Made by a program: the position numbers and the translations under genes. DNA of 64,000 nucleotides from Croceibacterium mercuriale (lineage in GTDB: Bacteria > Pseudomonadota > Alphaproteobacteria > Sphingomonadales > Sphingomonadaceae), in the NCBI RefSeq assembly GCF_000802385.1, contig NZ_JTDN01000003.1, forward strand, positions 107,066-171,065. The letters run 5' to 3'. This document shows, in pieces, positions 1 through 9,045 of this stretch. Under the pieces are notes generated by a model. It saw nothing but the letters and a program-made list of their open reading frames with translations. It ran no database searches and had not been told where the DNA came from. The stretch's first letter is position 1. Every line of letters begins with the position of its first letter.

Positions 1-65
1 CCGGCCCATAGCCCAGTCTGGGCCACTGGCCAGCTCAGTCCGGGCCAACACGACTCTAAACAGCA

Positions 66-87
66 GCGAATGGTTATAACCATTCGC
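66..87. promoter_or_regulatory. Perfect 22-bp palindrome upstream of traA, probable operator
   Basis: The half-site GCGAATGGTTA is followed directly by its exact reverse complement, with no spacer. It lies 84 nt before the traA start, where a promoter of the transfer operon is expected. Perfect dyads of this size are usually sites for dimeric regulators. The binding protein is not known; the two GntR-like proteins at 19.8-21.3 kb are candidates. Confidence 0.6.
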
Positions 88-170
88 GCAGTTGGTTGAG
101 AAATCGTTCCGAGGATCCCCTGATTGTCGTGGCGCTGCTGTTAGCGCTGCAATCCCAGAGGGGGGATCAC

Positions 171-491
171 ATGAAGGCACTGAACCTGAATGGTGGGGTG
201 ACGGGCAATCTCGCCGTCGCCGCCGCAACCGTCGCTGCTGTGGCGATCGTGGGCAGCGAAGCTGCGCTGGCCGGGACCGACGCAACCTTCAACACCGCGC
301 TGGATGCCTTTACCGGCTTCCTGGAAGGCTCGGGCGGCAAGATCATCACCGTGCTGTCGCTGGCCGGCGGTGTGGTCGGTCTGGCCTCCGGCCGGTTCTC
401 GCTCGGCCAGGTGGCGATCCCGGTCGGCGTCGGCGTGGGCGCCGGCACCGGTATCCCGATCGTGACCTCCACCGTCACCGGGACCGTCTGA
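171..491 (+). CDS. traA: TraA-like conjugative pilin
   Basis: Predicted pilin precursor of an F-type mating apparatus, 106 residues. A long N-terminal signal region ends in Ala-Leu-Ala at residue 34, which would leave a mature subunit of 72 residues, close to the 70 of F pilin. Two hydrophobic stretches, about 57-70 and 78-104, fit the two membrane helices of a pilin subunit. The start is ATG 171, preceded by AGAGGGGGG; a TTG at 96 would add 25 residues with no plausible signal. It is the first gene of the transfer operon and is followed by traL. Identification rests on size, hydrophobicity and position, since pilins diverge quickly. Confidence 0.8.
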   Translation: MKALNLNGGVTGNLAVAAATVAAVAIVGSEAALAGTDATFNTALDAFTGFLEGSGGKIITVLSLAGGVVGLASGRFSLGQVAIPVGVGVGAGTGIPIVTSTVTGTV

Positions 492-575
492 CCGGACTCG
501 TTCACCCCTGATGAACGACGGCCGTGTCCAGCAGCAACTCGGATGCGGCCGTCGCCCTACCTAGCGGAGTGACCG

Positions 576-860
576 GTGGACCAGTTCATCATCCCCAAAC
601 ATCTCGATGACCCAGAGCTTATCGGCTTCTGGACCCTCGACGAGTTCCTCGTGATGCTCATCCCTTTTGCTTGGGGGATTGTCGCGCAACACATCGTCGT
701 CGGCCTCATCATCTCTATAGTGGCTTGGCTCGGTTATCGCAAAATACGCGCTGGACGCTCGATGTATTGGGTTCTCCACTATGCCTACTGGCATCTGCCT
801 GGGGAGTTCTTCGGTCTCAAGGTCGCTCCGCCTTCCTCTTATCGGGTGATGGCGGGCTGA
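576..860 (+). CDS. traL: TraL, pilus assembly membrane protein
   Basis: Small inner-membrane protein of 94 residues, needed for pilus assembly in F-type type IV secretion and comparable in place to VirB3. The N-terminus (MDQFIIPKHLDDPELIGFW) is typical of the family and is followed by two adjacent hydrophobic segments at about residues 25-55. The start is GTG 576 with CGGAGTGA upstream. The stop is one base before the ATG of traE. Confidence 0.9.
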   Translation: MDQFIIPKHLDDPELIGFWTLDEFLVMLIPFAWGIVAQHIVVGLIISIVAWLGYRKIRAGRSMYWVLHYAYWHLPGEFFGLKVAPPSSYRVMAG

Positions 861-861
861 C

Positions 862-1431
862 ATGGACCATTCTTTCGCTCACGAAACCTCCCAGCGGACG
901 CTCAAGCAGCGCAACGCGCTGGGCATCGCCGTACTGGCACTCGGCGGCGGACTGCTGATTACGCTGTTCGCCGCCGGCAGCCGCGATCGCGAGATCGTGC
1001 TGCAACCTATCCTGCCCAACACCATGACGCTTTCGAGCGCCGGCGTGTCGGCGGACTACCTGGAAGCGGTTACCCGCGACACGGCGCAGCTGGCGCTGAA
1101 CCGTTCGCCCGAGACCCTGCAATACTGGGTCGACAGCCTCATCGAAATCGCCGCGCCCGAGGCGCAGGGCAAGCTCAAGACAGATCTGATGGGCGTGCTG
1201 AAGGAACAGCAGGGCTCGCAGATCACGCAGTTCGTGACGATCGACTGGATCAAGGTCGATCCCGAAGCCCTGACCAGTCAGGTGGGCGGGGTGGTGCATA
1301 CCATCGTCGGCTCACGCGACGTGCGCCGCGAGCACCGGGTCTTCCAGTTCAACTGGAAGTACACCGGCGTGTCGCTGCGCCTGCTCAGCTTCGGCCTGGT
1401 CGTGCCCGTCGAAGAAGGAGAGGAAGCGTGA
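862..1431 (+). CDS. traE: TraE, type IV secretion core protein
   Basis: VirB8-like inner-membrane component of the F-type apparatus, 189 residues. A short cytoplasmic N-terminus is followed by one membrane helix at about residues 19-38 and a periplasmic domain containing the conserved FNWKYTG-type strand near 164-170. It overlaps the start of traK, so translation is probably coupled. Confidence 0.9.
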   Translation: MDHSFAHETSQRTLKQRNALGIAVLALGGGLLITLFAAGSRDREIVLQPILPNTMTLSSAGVSADYLEAVTRDTAQLALNRSPETLQYWVDSLIEIAAPEAQGKLKTDLMGVLKEQQGSQITQFVTIDWIKVDPEALTSQVGGVVHTIVGSRDVRREHRVFQFNWKYTGVSLRLLSFGLVVPVEEGEEA

Positions 1432-2174
1432 TGCGCCGTTCGCTGCAGCGGCTCGCCGCCTGCTCTGTTATGTCGGTCGCAGCTTTGCTCGCTGTTCCGG
1501 CATTCGCCGATCAGTCGATCATGGTCGCCGACAATGGTGAGGTGCAGTGCGAGGTGTCTGAACAGGACCTCACCCGCATTTCGCTGAAGGACGATGCCTT
1601 CGCCGCGGTGTCCAAGATCGAGGCCGGCAGTCCGCTGGAAGACTTTTCGGTCGTGCACGAGCCGACCCGCGGCGATCTCTATATCTCGGTGCCGGAAGGC
1701 TACACCCGCCCGAGCGTGTCGTTCTTCGGGACGACGCAGAAGGGGTTCGTCTACAAGTTCAGCTGCCAGGTGGGCGGCGCCGATGCGCGGCAGGTGTTCG
1801 TCACCAATGCCGACCTCGAGAACCCGCAACCGCCGGCCACCGAGCTTGCCAGCGCGGCGCCGTTGAACGATCAGGCGCTTGGCCTGGTCGGCGCGATGTT
1901 CGAGCAGCGCACCGTGCGCGGGTTCGAGATCCGCGACGAACCGCGCGCGCCGGTCAATGTCGGCGACCTCAAGGTCCAGCTGGTCAGCGAGTATCTGAGC
2001 CCCACGCTCGCCGGCAAGGTCCTGCGGATCGAGAACACCGGCGGCGCCCCCATGACGCTGGCCGAGGAGCTGGTCGCCGCCGACGGCGCGATCGCGGTCA
2101 GCATCGCCAATCGTGAACTGCAGCCCGGACAGGTGACGGCGGCCTACGTCGTCACGCCGGCACAAGGATTTTGA
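1428..2174 (+). CDS. traK: TraK, secretin-like outer membrane component
   Basis: Periplasmic/outer-membrane protein of the VirB9/TraK type, 248 residues, which forms the core complex with TraV and TraB. The signal peptide ends near AVPAFA (residue 27). GTG 1428 and ATG 1431 are both in frame and share the ribosome site GAAGGAGAGG; the first overlaps the traE stop by four bases and either could be used. traB begins 3 bp after the stop. Confidence 0.9.
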   Translation: MMRRSLQRLAACSVMSVAALLAVPAFADQSIMVADNGEVQCEVSEQDLTRISLKDDAFAAVSKIEAGSPLEDFSVVHEPTRGDLYISVPEGYTRPSVSFFGTTQKGFVYKFSCQVGGADARQVFVTNADLENPQPPATELASAAPLNDQALGLVGAMFEQRTVRGFEIRDEPRAPVNVGDLKVQLVSEYLSPTLAGKVLRIENTGGAPMTLAEELVAADGAIAVSIANRELQPGQVTAAYVVTPAQGF

Positions 2175-2177
2175 GCC

Positions 2178-3491
2178 ATGGAATTCCTTAAGCGTAAGCC
2201 CAAGGACCTCGACGCCTCCGAAGCTGACGGCGAGCGCGACGAGCATGACGAGGTTGAGGCCGATGGCGCCATCGCCGAGAACGCCGCCACCGCCCGCAAG
2301 CAGAAGCTGGTGATGATCGGCGTGTGCAGCGTGCTGGCCCTCGCTGCCATGTGGTACGTCATGGACGACACCACCGAGACGATCGAGCAGGCGACCGGCA
2401 CCGGCTCCGCCGTCAAGACCACGGTCTCCACCGATGCGATGGTCAATCGTCAGGTCGCTGATCGCGAGTGGATGAGCGTCTACGAGCACCAGCAGAACGA
2501 TCAGGGCAAGCGCCTGGCCGGTATCGAAGGTGGCGGGGGCGACCAGTTCGCCACTCTGGAGGCCCAGATCGAGGCGCTGCGCGGCGAAAACGCCGCGATG
2601 GCGGCTGACGGCACGCGCGTGCTCGATGCCTACGAGCGCGAGAACCAGCAGTTGCAGCAGCAGCTATCGCAGTCGCAATCGCGCCCCAGCGCGCCCGGGC
2701 CGATGGCCGCCGCTGCTGCGATGGGCGTGCCGTCGGCACCGGGACCGGGTGCAGCAGCTGCACCGGGCCCGCGCTCCAGTAATGTCCGGCTGACCAGCTT
2801 CGCCGCTGCATCCGGAACCGCTTCACGGATCGATTCCGCAAACGGTGTCACCACCTACACCGACAGCGCCAATTACCTGCCGCCAAACTCGATGGCGCGG
2901 GCAACGGTGATCGTCGGTGCGGACGCCACCACCAACACTCGCAGCCAGAGCGATCCGCTGCCGGTGGTGATGCGTATCACCGGGCCGGCGCGCTCGGTGT
3001 TCCACGATGGACGGCTGCTGGCCACGCGAGTGCAGGGCTGTGTCGTCAACGGCGCCGCTTACGGTGATCTCTCGAGTGAGAAGGTCTACGTGAAGCTGCT
3101 GCGCATGACCTGTCCGCAACCGGGCGGTCGCTACGCTGTAACGGAGGTCAAAGGCTTCCTCGCCTATGGCGGCAAGGTCGGCATCCGTGGCCGGGTCGTC
3201 AGCCGGGAGGGCGGGCTCACCACGCAAGCGTTCCTCGCGGGCCTTGTGAGCGGCGCCGGCAATGCGTTCACCACTGCCAACCAGATCCCGCGGATCACGC
3301 AGGGCAACCCTGTGCTGCCTGATGCTGAAAGCGTCGGGATCGCCGCGGTCGGTGGTGGCGCAGCGCAGGCCGGGACCACGCTGTCTGATTATCTGATCGA
3401 GCGAGCCGAGCAGTACCAGCCCGTCGTCGAGATGCCGACCGGCGCCCAGGTCGAGGTCGTGTTCCTCGACGGCACCTTCATCCGCAACTGA
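2178..3491 (+). CDS. traB: TraB, VirB10-like core complex protein
   Basis: Energy-sensing bridge between inner and outer membranes in the F-type channel, 437 residues. An acidic cytoplasmic N-terminus is followed by a membrane helix at about 44-61, a coiled-coil region with many Gln and Glu (about 110-165), a Pro/Ala-rich linker (about 170-200), and a C-terminal VirB10-type beta domain. The order traK-traB followed by a thiol protein and traV matches other alphaproteobacterial F-type operons. Confidence 0.93.
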   Translation: MEFLKRKPKDLDASEADGERDEHDEVEADGAIAENAATARKQKLVMIGVCSVLALAAMWYVMDDTTETIEQATGTGSAVKTTVSTDAMVNRQVADREWMSVYEHQQNDQGKRLAGIEGGGGDQFATLEAQIEALRGENAAMAADGTRVLDAYERENQQLQQQLSQSQSRPSAPGPMAAAAAMGVPSAPGPGAAAAPGPRSSNVRLTSFAAASGTASRIDSANGVTTYTDSANYLPPNSMARATVIVGADATTNTRSQSDPLPVVMRITGPARSVFHDGRLLATRVQGCVVNGAAYGDLSSEKVYVKLLRMTCPQPGGRYAVTEVKGFLAYGGKVGIRGRVVSREGGLTTQAFLAGLVSGAGNAFTTANQIPRITQGNPVLPDAESVGIAAVGGGAAQAGTTLSDYLIERAEQYQPVVEMPTGAQVEVVFLDGTFIRN

Positions 3492-3501
3492 GGAGCCAAC
3501 G

Positions 3502-4359
3502 ATGCTCAAGCGTTTCAAGCACGGCAACAAGCTCCTTCCGTTGCTCGCGATCGCCGGCTCCGGTCTTGTGGCAGGTTTCGGCGTCCAGGCAGTCGCGCAG
3601 AGCGTGATGGGCGGCAGCACCGTCCAGGCCGCCCTTGCGGAGCGTTTGCCCAAGACGCCGTTGACCGCAGTCGACTGCGACAAGATCAACGGCATCTGCG
3701 AAATCCAGGCCGGGCAGAACCTGTTCTACACCGATGCCAGCGGCCGCTACCTCATCATCGGCCGGGTGTATGACATGGAGACGCGGCAGGACCTGACCGC
3801 CGCGCGCCTGCTCGACATCAATCCCGACATGCTGGTGGGTGCGGCCGCGAGCGGTGGCGCCAGCGCCGGTGGAGCTGGCGAGGCGGAGACAGAGGCCGCG
3901 CCGATCGCCGCAGCCGGACAGCAGAACGCCGCCAAGGTCGATCCGTCTGCGCTTGCCGCATTGCCGGCGAGTGGCGCGATCAGCTGGGGCAGGGCGGGGC
4001 CGGCGGTCACCGTCTTCTCCGACATGCGCTGCGGCTACTGTCAGCGCCTCCACGACGTGCTCGCCGACATGAACGTACGAGTCAGCGAGCGGCCGATCTC
4101 CATCCTCGGCACCCGCGCGATCTCGGATGCGGTAATCTGCTCCAGCAATCGCCGCCGGGCGCTCGACCAGGCCTATGCCGGCGAGCCCGTGTCGGGGACC
4201 GGCGAGTGCGACACCGCCGGCCTCGATGCCAACGAGGCATTCGCCCGGCAGCACGGCTTCACCGGCACCCCGGTGATCGTGCGCGCCGATGGCGCTGTGA
4301 TCCAGGGTTACCGCCCGCGCGAGTTCCTCGAAGCCTGGCTCAAGGGAGACGCCTCATGA
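3502..4359 (+). CDS. DsbC-like thiol:disulfide isomerase of the transfer operon
   Basis: Periplasmic thioredoxin-fold protein of 285 residues with an N-terminal signal ending near AVAQ (about 33). The redox motif Cys-Gly-Tyr-Cys is at 177-180, and a cis-proline motif (GTPVIV) follows near 254, both as in DsbC/DsbG and plasmid TrbB proteins. It probably shuffles disulfides in cysteine-rich TraU and TraN, encoded downstream. An Ala/Gly-rich linker at about 112-150 separates the N-terminal and catalytic domains. Its last four bases overlap the start of traV. Confidence 0.88.
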   Translation: MLKRFKHGNKLLPLLAIAGSGLVAGFGVQAVAQSVMGGSTVQAALAERLPKTPLTAVDCDKINGICEIQAGQNLFYTDASGRYLIIGRVYDMETRQDLTAARLLDINPDMLVGAAASGGASAGGAGEAETEAAPIAAAGQQNAAKVDPSALAALPASGAISWGRAGPAVTVFSDMRCGYCQRLHDVLADMNVRVSERPISILGTRAISDAVICSSNRRRALDQAYAGEPVSGTGECDTAGLDANEAFARQHGFTGTPVIVRADGAVIQGYRPREFLEAWLKGDAS

Positions 4360-5024
4360 TCCGCCTATCCGCTCTCTTCCTGTTCGGCTGCGCCACGCTC
4401 GCCGTCGGGGGCTGCACCACGCTCGGCACGAACGTGTCCGGATCCTTTGTCTGTGAAGGCCCGCAAGGGGTGTGCGCTCCCTCCAGCTCGATTGACGATG
4501 GCGCACTGGCCGAGATTGCCCGGTCTGAAGGCCCTGATCAGCTCACGCCTGCAGGTCCCTATCCGATCGACGAGGGCATGGGCCGCTCGGTCGGGCCGGT
4601 TCTCGCCGCGGCGGCGCCAGCAACCTCCGCTCCGGTTCAAACCGCCGACAGCCGCTACACGCTCAAGGTCGTGTTCCCGGCCTACGTCGATGCGGCCGGG
4701 CAGCTGCATGAGCGCGCCAGCGTCGACACCAGCGTCCAATTGCCGGGCTATGGCGATGCGGTGACCTCGCTTGCTCAGCGCGGCAGCGGGTCAGGGCGCC
4801 AGGGATTGCTTGCAGCAGCGGAGCGCGCGCCATCGCTGCTGGCGCTGGCAGCACCTTCAGCTGCTCCGGCCGCAGTTGCGGCTGAAAGTGCAGCTGCGCA
4901 GCCGACTGGCGAGACCGTTGCGACGGCCGATCCGGTGAGCCGCATTCGTGAGCAGGTGCAGACCGCGCTCAACGCGCAAGCGCCCCGTCGCCAGGCGGCC
5001 TCCTTCCCCGCGACACCGGAGTAA
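4356..5024 (+). CDS. traV: TraV, outer membrane lipoprotein
   Basis: VirB7-like lipoprotein of the core complex, 222 residues. The lipobox is Val-Gly-Gly-Cys with the modified Cys at residue 20, followed by a second CEGPQGVC cysteine pair typical of TraV. ATG 4356 lies inside the stop of the preceding gene (ATGA) with AAGGGAGA upstream. The C-terminal half is Ala-rich and of low complexity. Confidence 0.88.
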   Translation: MIRLSALFLFGCATLAVGGCTTLGTNVSGSFVCEGPQGVCAPSSSIDDGALAEIARSEGPDQLTPAGPYPIDEGMGRSVGPVLAAAAPATSAPVQTADSRYTLKVVFPAYVDAAGQLHERASVDTSVQLPGYGDAVTSLAQRGSGSGRQGLLAAAERAPSLLALAAPSAAPAAVAAESAAAQPTGETVATADPVSRIREQVQTALNAQAPRRQAASFPATPE

Positions 5025-5030
5025 TCGGCC

Positions 5031-7589
5031 ATGGGCGCTCTCACCAACATCCTCGAGTTCGTCCGCGGCGACGCGCGCAAGCCCGAGAAGAAGCAGCGTG
5101 CTGCGGCAGCGCCGATGCTGTCCGAGTTCCTGTCCTATCGCTCCTACGACGAGGGCAAGCAGGTCTTCTATCAGACCCGCTCCAAGGGCTTCATCATGGA
5201 GCTGGCGCCGCTGGTCGGCGCGGATGAGCGGATCTCTGACATCCTCGGGACCATCTTCGCCGACATCCTGCTGCCCGGCGCGAAGTTCTCCGTTACCAGC
5301 TATGCCTCTCCGCGGGTTTCCGAGAAGCTGCTGGAATGGGTGCTGCCGCGCTACAAGGCCGGCGGCGTTTTCAAGACGCTGGCGCGTCATCGGCTCGACA
5401 AGCTGCGGAACGGCGCCTGGTCGACGCTGGCCAGTGACGGCCCGTTCTTCGTGCGCAACTTCCGCTGCATCCTGTCGGTCGGCATCACCGATGGCAGCGG
5501 GCTGAAGCTTACCGATCTCATCAGTATGCGCGACGGCATCGTCTCGGCGCTGGAATCGATCAACGTCCCGGTGCGGCTCTATGAGCCGGTCGATCTGATC
5601 CGCCTGTTCGACGAGATCCTTTCGCCGTCCACCGGCGCCGGCGACGAGGTGCCCGGCTATAATCGGTTCGACCCGATCAACGAGCAGTGCGTTCGCCGTG
5701 ACCTGGTGCTGCATGTCGAGCGCGACCGGCTGCTCCTGCACGCACAATCGCTGCGACCGACCGGCGACACCACCGATGGTGTGCCCGACCTCGCCGACTT
5801 CGTGCCCGAGCGGTTCGACGTGCGGACCATGGCGGTGCGCAACTTCCCCGATCGCTGGGCGCCATGGGACACGCAGAAGACCATCGGCGATGTGTTCAAC
5901 ACCAAGCTCAACTTGCCATGCCCGACCGTGCAGACGATCTGCGGGATCATCCCGGGACAGGAGGTCTCCGAGGGCAAGGCCGGCTACAAGTTCGCTCGTA
6001 CCCGCTCACTGGCCGACGGGCAGGGCGCCAAGCTGGTCCCCAAGATCAAGGCGCAGGCCGCCGAGTGGGAGCACATCCAGACCCTCGTCAAAGCCGGCGA
6101 GAAGCTGATCCCCTGCTATTACGCCGTCTCGATCCTGGCCCCCAAGGGCCGCGGCGAGTCCTGCGAGCGGACCATGAAGGCGCTCTACAAGGCGGCCGGA
6201 TGGGACCTGATCGACGAGACGCACATCCAGCTGATGGCGTTCATGAGCCACTTCCCGCTGCTGCTGGCTGACGGGCTCGACAGCGACCTGAAGCGCATGA
6301 AGCGCCTGCGCACCATGCGCTCGGCCAACGTCGCGGCAATTGCGCCGCTGCAGGGTGAGTATGTCGGCGGCCATCAGCCGCACCTCATGTTCATCGGTCG
6401 GCGCGGTCAGCCGCAGTTCTGGTCACCGTTCCAGAACACCGCCGGCAACCACAACGTGGCGATCGCCGGCAAGTCCGGCTCTGGCAAGTCGGTGATGCTG
6501 CAGGACCTGACCGCGAGCCTTGCCGGCGTCGGGGCCAAGATCATCGTGATCGATGACGGCCGCTCGTTCGAGCATATGGCCAAGGCGCTCGGCGGCACCT
6601 TCACCGAGTTCAAGCTGTCCTCCGGCATCTCGATCAATCCGTTCGGCATGATCGACGACAGCGTGGCGGACGGCGATGAGGATTACCTCGTCGATTGCCT
6701 CGCGATGCTGAAGGCGATCATCTCACAGATGGCGCGGCACGAAACCCGGCTCAACGACACCGAGCGCGGGCTGATCGACAAGGCGGTCAACGATGTCTGG
6801 AACGCCCATGGCAGCGCCGGGACGATCGATGCGATCATCGCCGCGCTGAAGGAAGACGGTCACCCGCTCGGGCACGATCTGGCGACCTCACTGCTGTCCT
6901 ACTCGTCCTCCGGCACGTTCGGCCGCTTCTTCACTGGCGCCGCCAACCTCGATTTGTCGGCCGATCTGACAGTGTTCGAGCTGTCGGATCTCGCCACGCG
7001 CGAGGAACTGCGCGGCGTGGTGCTGACCTCGATCATGTTCGTGGCATCGCAGACCATGCGGCGGATGGATCGCTCGATCTCCAAGGCGTTGCTGATCGAT
7101 GAAGCCTGGCAGATGCTCAAGGGCGGCGCGATGGCCGATTTCGTCGAGACCTACTCGCGCACCTGCCGCAAGTATGGCGCGTCGCTCATCACCGCCACGC
7201 AGTCGATCAACGACTACTACAAGTCCGATGGCAGCCGCGCGGCGCTGGAGAACTCCGACTGGATGCTGATCCTGCAGCAGAAGGCCGAGACCATCGCCGA
7301 CTTCCGCAAGAGCGACCGGTTCGAGATGGACAGCCATACCGAGGCGCTGCTCCGGTCGCTGAAGCGCAACGGCATCGACTATTCCGACGTGCTGATCCGT
7401 GGGCCGGAAATGCAGAGCGTCTGTCGCCTGGTCCTCGATGCATTTTCCGGCACGCTGTACTCGTCCTCGCCAAAGACGTTCGCGGCGATCGAGGAGTACG
7501 TTCACGCCGGCCTGCCAATGGCCCAGGCGATTGAGGCAGTCGCCTTTCCTGAGCTCTACCAGCAGACGTTTGCGGAGGCAGCCGAATGA
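5031..7589 (+). CDS. traC: TraC, VirB4-like secretion ATPase
   Basis: Cytoplasmic ATPase that powers pilus assembly and DNA transfer, 852 residues, the normal length. The Walker A motif GKSGSGKS is at 480-487 and the Walker B strand ALLIDEAW has its Asp-Glu at 690-691. The N-terminal TraC domain (about 30-450) is intact. It overlaps the next small gene by four bases. Confidence 0.97.
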   Translation: MGALTNILEFVRGDARKPEKKQRAAAAPMLSEFLSYRSYDEGKQVFYQTRSKGFIMELAPLVGADERISDILGTIFADILLPGAKFSVTSYASPRVSEKLLEWVLPRYKAGGVFKTLARHRLDKLRNGAWSTLASDGPFFVRNFRCILSVGITDGSGLKLTDLISMRDGIVSALESINVPVRLYEPVDLIRLFDEILSPSTGAGDEVPGYNRFDPINEQCVRRDLVLHVERDRLLLHAQSLRPTGDTTDGVPDLADFVPERFDVRTMAVRNFPDRWAPWDTQKTIGDVFNTKLNLPCPTVQTICGIIPGQEVSEGKAGYKFARTRSLADGQGAKLVPKIKAQAAEWEHIQTLVKAGEKLIPCYYAVSILAPKGRGESCERTMKALYKAAGWDLIDETHIQLMAFMSHFPLLLADGLDSDLKRMKRLRTMRSANVAAIAPLQGEYVGGHQPHLMFIGRRGQPQFWSPFQNTAGNHNVAIAGKSGSGKSVMLQDLTASLAGVGAKIIVIDDGRSFEHMAKALGGTFTEFKLSSGISINPFGMIDDSVADGDEDYLVDCLAMLKAIISQMARHETRLNDTERGLIDKAVNDVWNAHGSAGTIDAIIAALKEDGHPLGHDLATSLLSYSSSGTFGRFFTGAANLDLSADLTVFELSDLATREELRGVVLTSIMFVASQTMRRMDRSISKALLIDEAWQMLKGGAMADFVETYSRTCRKYGASLITATQSINDYYKSDGSRAALENSDWMLILQQKAETIADFRKSDRFEMDSHTEALLRSLKRNGIDYSDVLIRGPEMQSVCRLVLDAFSGTLYSSSPKTFAAIEEYVHAGLPMAQAIEAVAFPELYQQTFAEAAE

Positions 7590-7951
7590 ACCGGCCTGGC
7601 TCCTCGCTCGCCCGCATGGGCAGCAACGCACGCCTGCAGAGAGCGGTACATGGATCGCAGACCTCGATGGCGATCGGGCTGCGCCTGACCGGGTGGATGG
7701 CGGTGACCCTGCTCTCCTCGCTGGGCCTTGTGGCCCTGCTGTTCGTCACACTTGGCGGCTTCACGCCGTCGGGCACCATGCTCCAGCTCGACAATCTCGC
7801 CTCGCGCTATGTCGCGGCCGATGCTGCGCGCCAGGCGCAGTTCAATGGCTTCCTGCTGGCAGCGCTCGCGCTGTTCACCGCCTGTATCGCCTTCTTCCGC
7901 CGGTCGAGCCTCCTGCGGATCCTCAAGCCCACGGAGCTGCCCCATGGCTGA
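7586..7951 (+). CDS. Small two-helix membrane protein in the tra operon
   Basis: Unrecognised 121-residue protein with two hydrophobic segments at about 35-58 and 88-104 and basic ends, suggesting an inner-membrane protein. It starts with ATGA overlapping traC and overlaps the start of trbI, so it is translated as part of the transfer operon. It may be an accessory of the trbI step; no motif shows its role. Confidence 0.75.
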   Translation: MNRPGSSLARMGSNARLQRAVHGSQTSMAIGLRLTGWMAVTLLSSLGLVALLFVTLGGFTPSGTMLQLDNLASRYVAADAARQAQFNGFLLAALALFTACIAFFRRSSLLRILKPTELPHG

Positions 7952-8540
7952 CCTGCACGACGCTGATGGCGAGGCCTCAACCCCCGTCACCACCACCGCC
8001 GCCCCCCACAAATCCGCGTCCCCTGCCACCACCGGGCGCCGCAAGGCGCCCGCCCGCAGCATGACCTTCGCCGGGTTCGATCGCCAGCAGCTGATCCTGC
8101 TGGTCGCGGCGATCGCCCTGCTCGCATGGGGCGCCTGGGTCACCAAGACGCTGACCCGTCCGGCGGCCAACCACGATTTCGTGCAGCTCGAGCTGCAGGG
8201 CATCATCGGTGACTACCTGCAGGCGCAGGCACGCTCGGGCAATGATGAGCGCACGGCCGCGCAGCAGACCGCGGTGTTCATGGCCAAGCTGGACGAGATT
8301 GTCGGCAGCTATGCCGCGGACGGCAAGGTGGTGCTGGTCCACCAGGCGATCATCGGCGGCGAACTGCCCGATATCACCGAGGCGGTGAAGGCCGAGGCCT
8401 ATGCCGCTGCGCCGCTTCCGGCAGCGCCCGGACCGGGCGGCGTCGCAGGCGAAATGCGGGCGTACATGCAGGGTAGCGGCCCGGTCAGCGGCACAGCCGC
8501 CTTGCCGGGCACCGGGGGCAGTAATGGCGCTGGTCTCTAA
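7944..8540 (+). CDS. trbI: TrbI-type conjugative transfer protein
   Basis: Inner-membrane protein of 198 residues implicated in F-type pilus retraction. The N-terminus is Thr/Ala/Pro-rich, followed by a single membrane helix at about 49-65 and a short periplasmic domain containing the LVHQAIIGGELPDIT segment that resembles the TrbI core. ATG 7944 overlaps the previous gene by 8 nt. The C-terminal Gly/Pro-rich tail overlaps the next gene by 17 nt. Confidence 0.8.
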   Translation: MADLHDADGEASTPVTTTAAPHKSASPATTGRRKAPARSMTFAGFDRQQLILLVAAIALLAWGAWVTKTLTRPAANHDFVQLELQGIIGDYLQAQARSGNDERTAAQQTAVFMAKLDEIVGSYAADGKVVLVHQAIIGGELPDITEAVKAEAYAAAPLPAAPGPGGVAGEMRAYMQGSGPVSGTAALPGTGGSNGAGL

Positions 8541-9045
8541 GCGCTCGCTCTCCACCAGCGGCAAGCTGGCGGCGATCGCCGCACTGACGATCGCGGCCAC
8601 CGCCTACACCTCTCTGGCCCGGTGGAGCGACACTCACGCGTTCATGGTCAATCAGACAGACTCGCTGCCTAATTGGGGGTTCTTCGTCGAGAGCGGCCGG
8701 TTCCCGGACCGCGGCGATTACGTGATCTTCGATCCCGGCCATGATCCGCTGACCGAGAAGTTCTTCGGCAAGAAGCCCGCTGCGTTCGCCAAGATCGCCT
8801 ATGGCGTTCCGGGCGATGTGGTGGAGCGGCAGGGCGACACCGTGTTGGTCAATGGCACGCCGGTGGTCCGCACCAAGCCGCTCACCCGGCTCGGTGATCC
8901 CCTGACGCTGGGGCCGACCGGCGTAATACCGGAGAACTGCGTGTTTGCCGGCACCACGCACAAGGACGGCTTCGACAGCCGCTACGCGCATATCGGCTTT
9001 GTCTGCACCGACCGGCTTGTCGGTACTGCGACGCCCGTCCTGTGA
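8524..9045 (+). CDS. S26-family signal peptidase of the transfer operon
   Basis: Membrane-anchored serine peptidase of 173 residues, related to RP4 TraF. A single N-terminal helix (about 15-31) is followed by the nucleophile region Asp-Ser-Leu-Pro (Ser47), then the catalytic-lysine block KIAYGVPGD (Lys90). It probably matures the TraA pilin or another tra protein. The position between trbI and traW is common in alphaproteobacterial F-type operons. The ATG at 8524 lies inside trbI. Confidence 0.85.
   Translation: MALVSKRSLSTSGKLAAIAALTIAATAYTSLARWSDTHAFMVNQTDSLPNWGFFVESGRFPDRGDYVIFDPGHDPLTEKFFGKKPAAFAKIAYGVPGDVVERQGDTVLVNGTPVVRTKPLTRLGDPLTLGPTGVIPENCVFAGTTHKDGFDSRYAHIGFVCTDRLVGTATPVL

Noticed and set aside
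1278..2489. A 403-residue minus-strand frame opposite traE, traK and traB
   Set aside because: Complement of well-supported tra genes.
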